Shown piece after piece: positions 61,936 to 64,000 of a stretch of DNA of 64,000 nt. Positions within the stretch are counted from its first letter, which is position 1; the number at the start of each line of letters is the position of its first letter. A model generated the notes under the pieces. It did not search any database. It saw only the letters and a list, made by a program, of their open reading frames with translations, and was not told the DNA's origin. This stretch comes from Certhia americana (Eukaryota; Chordata; Aves; Passeriformes; Certhiidae): the NCBI GenBank assembly GCA_018697195.1, contig CM031858.1, positions 113,832,380-113,896,379 of the forward strand, read 5' to 3'. Position numbers and translations under genes: made by a program.

Positions 61936-62456
61936 AGGAGCCCTGTCAGCACCCTTCAAAGCTCTATGCCTGTGATACCAAGGGCTGCCTTTGAGAGAAT
62001 TTGCTAGAGGAGACAAAGCTGAAACTCTAGGATTTAGAAAGCATGAATTTGCAAGACCACCATTTTTAAATCCTCCTGATCGCTCAATATGATTCAGAAG
62101 CTTGTGATTCCTTCTTTTAATTATGCATTTCCTCCAGCAACTCTTGTTCCTTTTTTGTTTGTTTGAATGATTTAACAAAAGACACTCTGGAGGTTAGGGG
62201 AACTTTGTTTGTTTTTTACTTTGTTTGGGGTTTTTAATATTAAAAAAAAATTATTATATATTCAGCCAATATGACGCTATCATATCAATGCATAATTTCT
62301 TTTATCCAGGTACCTACAGTACCTAAAATCACTAAATTTATCCAATTGCTCAACAGTTTTAGCATTACAAAATTAAAACAGCAAAACAGACTGCATGTAC
62401 TCTACAAGTCTCAAACAGATTTGAGAAAAAAAAGAAACAACAACAAAAAACCCAGA

Positions 62457-62471
62457 ACACACACACACACA
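62457..62471. repeat. Short (AC)n microsatellite
   Basis: A run of about seven AC units after an A/C-rich stretch. Confidence 0.8.
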
Positions 62472-64000
62472 AATACACTACAAATTAGTAAACTTCTATA
62501 TTTACTTTACGACAAGACTGACTTTTAAAGTCTGAGATATTTAACCTGTTTTAGAAGGTTTTTCCACCCCCAGGAAAGTAGAACAGATATTTTAGCATCA
62601 GAATTCACAAACATTCATGTAAAGTATTTGAAAACACACAGGAAACCACATACAAATTATCCACCAAGTATCTCACCTGATTAAATAAGTATTGTTAAAT
62701 GCTGCATATCTAGAAAACCTACAGTGCAATAAGGTGCAAGTTAAACTCTGAAACAAGTTCAATTTTCCACAGAACTAATTTCCTACCCTAAGAAAGCAAA
62801 CCCAAACCTGCTTCAAGCAAGCCAACACACCCTCCCCTGGCATTCTGATACCTTGAGGCAAATGTTGAAAGCAACCACACAGAGCAAAACGTAACTGTCT
62901 TTTCAACTCACAGAGGGCACCCACACCTCTAAACTGCTACAAGTCTCAAGATTCAAAGGCAGCAAAGTCCATACATAACTAAAGAACTCCACAGGCAGAC
63001 CTACACATCACCTTCCCTGTTACAAGCTTTGTTACTTTCTTCTCCCTCAGACACAGACCTCAGCAGGAAACCAACATAAGCATCAGAAAACAAATTATCT
63101 TTTTCCACAGCCTAATTTTGTAACACACTAGGAAACTGGTAATACAGACAATTGTCATATCTAACACTATACAGAAAAAACATCACAAGTCAGCAGTTGT
63201 GTGTGAGTGTAGTTTGATATTTAGTTTACAGTTACAACTTTCAGAGATGGAATAAACATTATGTCAGTTAATCTTTAGCTTGAACTGACTCTACAAGAAA
63301 AGTCAGGCTCCTGAAGTCTGACCAGCTACAATAAGCCATTTTACTTTTGCACTGAGGAACAGAAAAGAACTTGAGAACGCCCTTCTGTGTGACCCTGATC
63401 CAATGCTGTTACAAGTGATGCAATCTTTAAAGCACCTTTATACACATATAACTAACAGCCAGAGGAGGAAAAATTTCATCAGAATTTCTGGTGCAGGTTT
63501 TTGACTTCAACTACATAAGCATTTACTATAGTTTTTTCAACTACATAAATACTAGTTTAAGAAGCATAAATCATGTCACAGATGAGGTGATATGTTAACT
63601 TATGAAAAACAAAAATATTTCCTCTAATTTAAAAATATCTGATGACTCGAAGCAATGCGAGTGCAAGTTTAAATTTATGTGCAAGTTTACCACATGTCTT
63701 ATATGTCTTAAATTTATTTTCTCAAAAGAAAGAGATCTGGCCTTTCAAGCAGCCCATTTTCCTCTGCTTTACAAACAGACCGAACCAAACCAGTCTGACC
63801 TGCCTCTAACAGGTGCATCAAAGAAAGTACTTCCCACTCATTTAATCAAGTGCTTCACTCCAGAAATGATCCATATAACTGCACTGACTGACTTTCCAAG
63901 AAATCCCTGAAAGCTCAGCCTCAAGACACCATCACATCCCAACCTGTCCATTGCAAAAAAAAAAACTTGTCCAAATCAAGGTATGAGTTTATTTCCTTTG

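Larger units (their letters stand above)
57837..64000 (-). other. ATP6V1H: ATP6V1H intron toward the first coding exon (partial, at least 6.1 kb)
   Basis: No sequence matching the family N-terminus was found between here and the window end, so this is the downstream part of a longer intron. It holds an LTR (57913-58896), a CR1 copy (58931-59483), an internally shortened LTR (61743-61935) and A- and CA-rich simple repeats. Confidence 0.8.

Noticed and set aside
1..64000. CRISPR array, bacterial-type operon, tRNA, rRNA or snRNA gene
   Set aside because: No spaced direct repeats, no operon structure and no recognisable RNA gene were seen. The window is vertebrate nuclear DNA.

Overview
This window looks like bird nuclear DNA. 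It is AT-rich and intron-dominated. It carries several fragments recognisable as the avian CR1 non-LTR retrotransposon and several LTRs of types I associate with avian, mainly passerine, endogenous retroviruses. The one protein gene I recognise is vertebrate. There are no bacterial-style operons, no CRISPR array and no rRNA or tRNA gene that I could see.

The gene is ATP6V1H, the H subunit of the V1 sector of the vacuolar proton ATPase, on the minus strand. Twelve coding exons can be placed to the base, from 57836 (right) down to the stop codon at 21330-21332. Every intron between them has GT-AG ends. Joined in order they give one uninterrupted reading frame of 445 whole codons plus a split first codon and a stop. 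This equals residues 39-483 if the missing first coding exon supplies the usual 38 residues. That exon and the promoter lie to the right of the window. The 54-base exon at 47224-47277 is the in-frame 18-residue cassette (residues 176-193) whose skipping distinguishes the two known isoforms of this subunit.

Layout: 1-420 is a probable LTR piece cut by the window edge. From there to about 20900 is non-coding DNA downstream of ATP6V1H, with one LTR (about 5222-5787), two short CR1 tails (7875-8030, 11660-11886) and simple repeats. 20905-21329 is the likely 3' UTR. 21330-57836 is ATP6V1H, with a very long last intron (11.3 kb) that holds a CR1 copy, an ERVL-type LTR and a second CR1 piece. Other introns hold LTR and CR1 fragments and a perfect 18-bp inverted repeat. 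57837-64000 is the start of the intron toward the first coding exon. It holds a complete-looking 984-bp LTR that ends only 76 bases from an exon, a CR1 copy and a shortened LTR.

I found no undescribed system. The window is an ordinary vertebrate housekeeping gene plus repeats. The most interesting items are the conserved cassette exon, the perfect hairpin inside an intron, the antisense LTR beside a splice acceptor, and the size of the last intron. Repeat family names come from remembered consensus sequences, not a search, so repeat edges are approximate.
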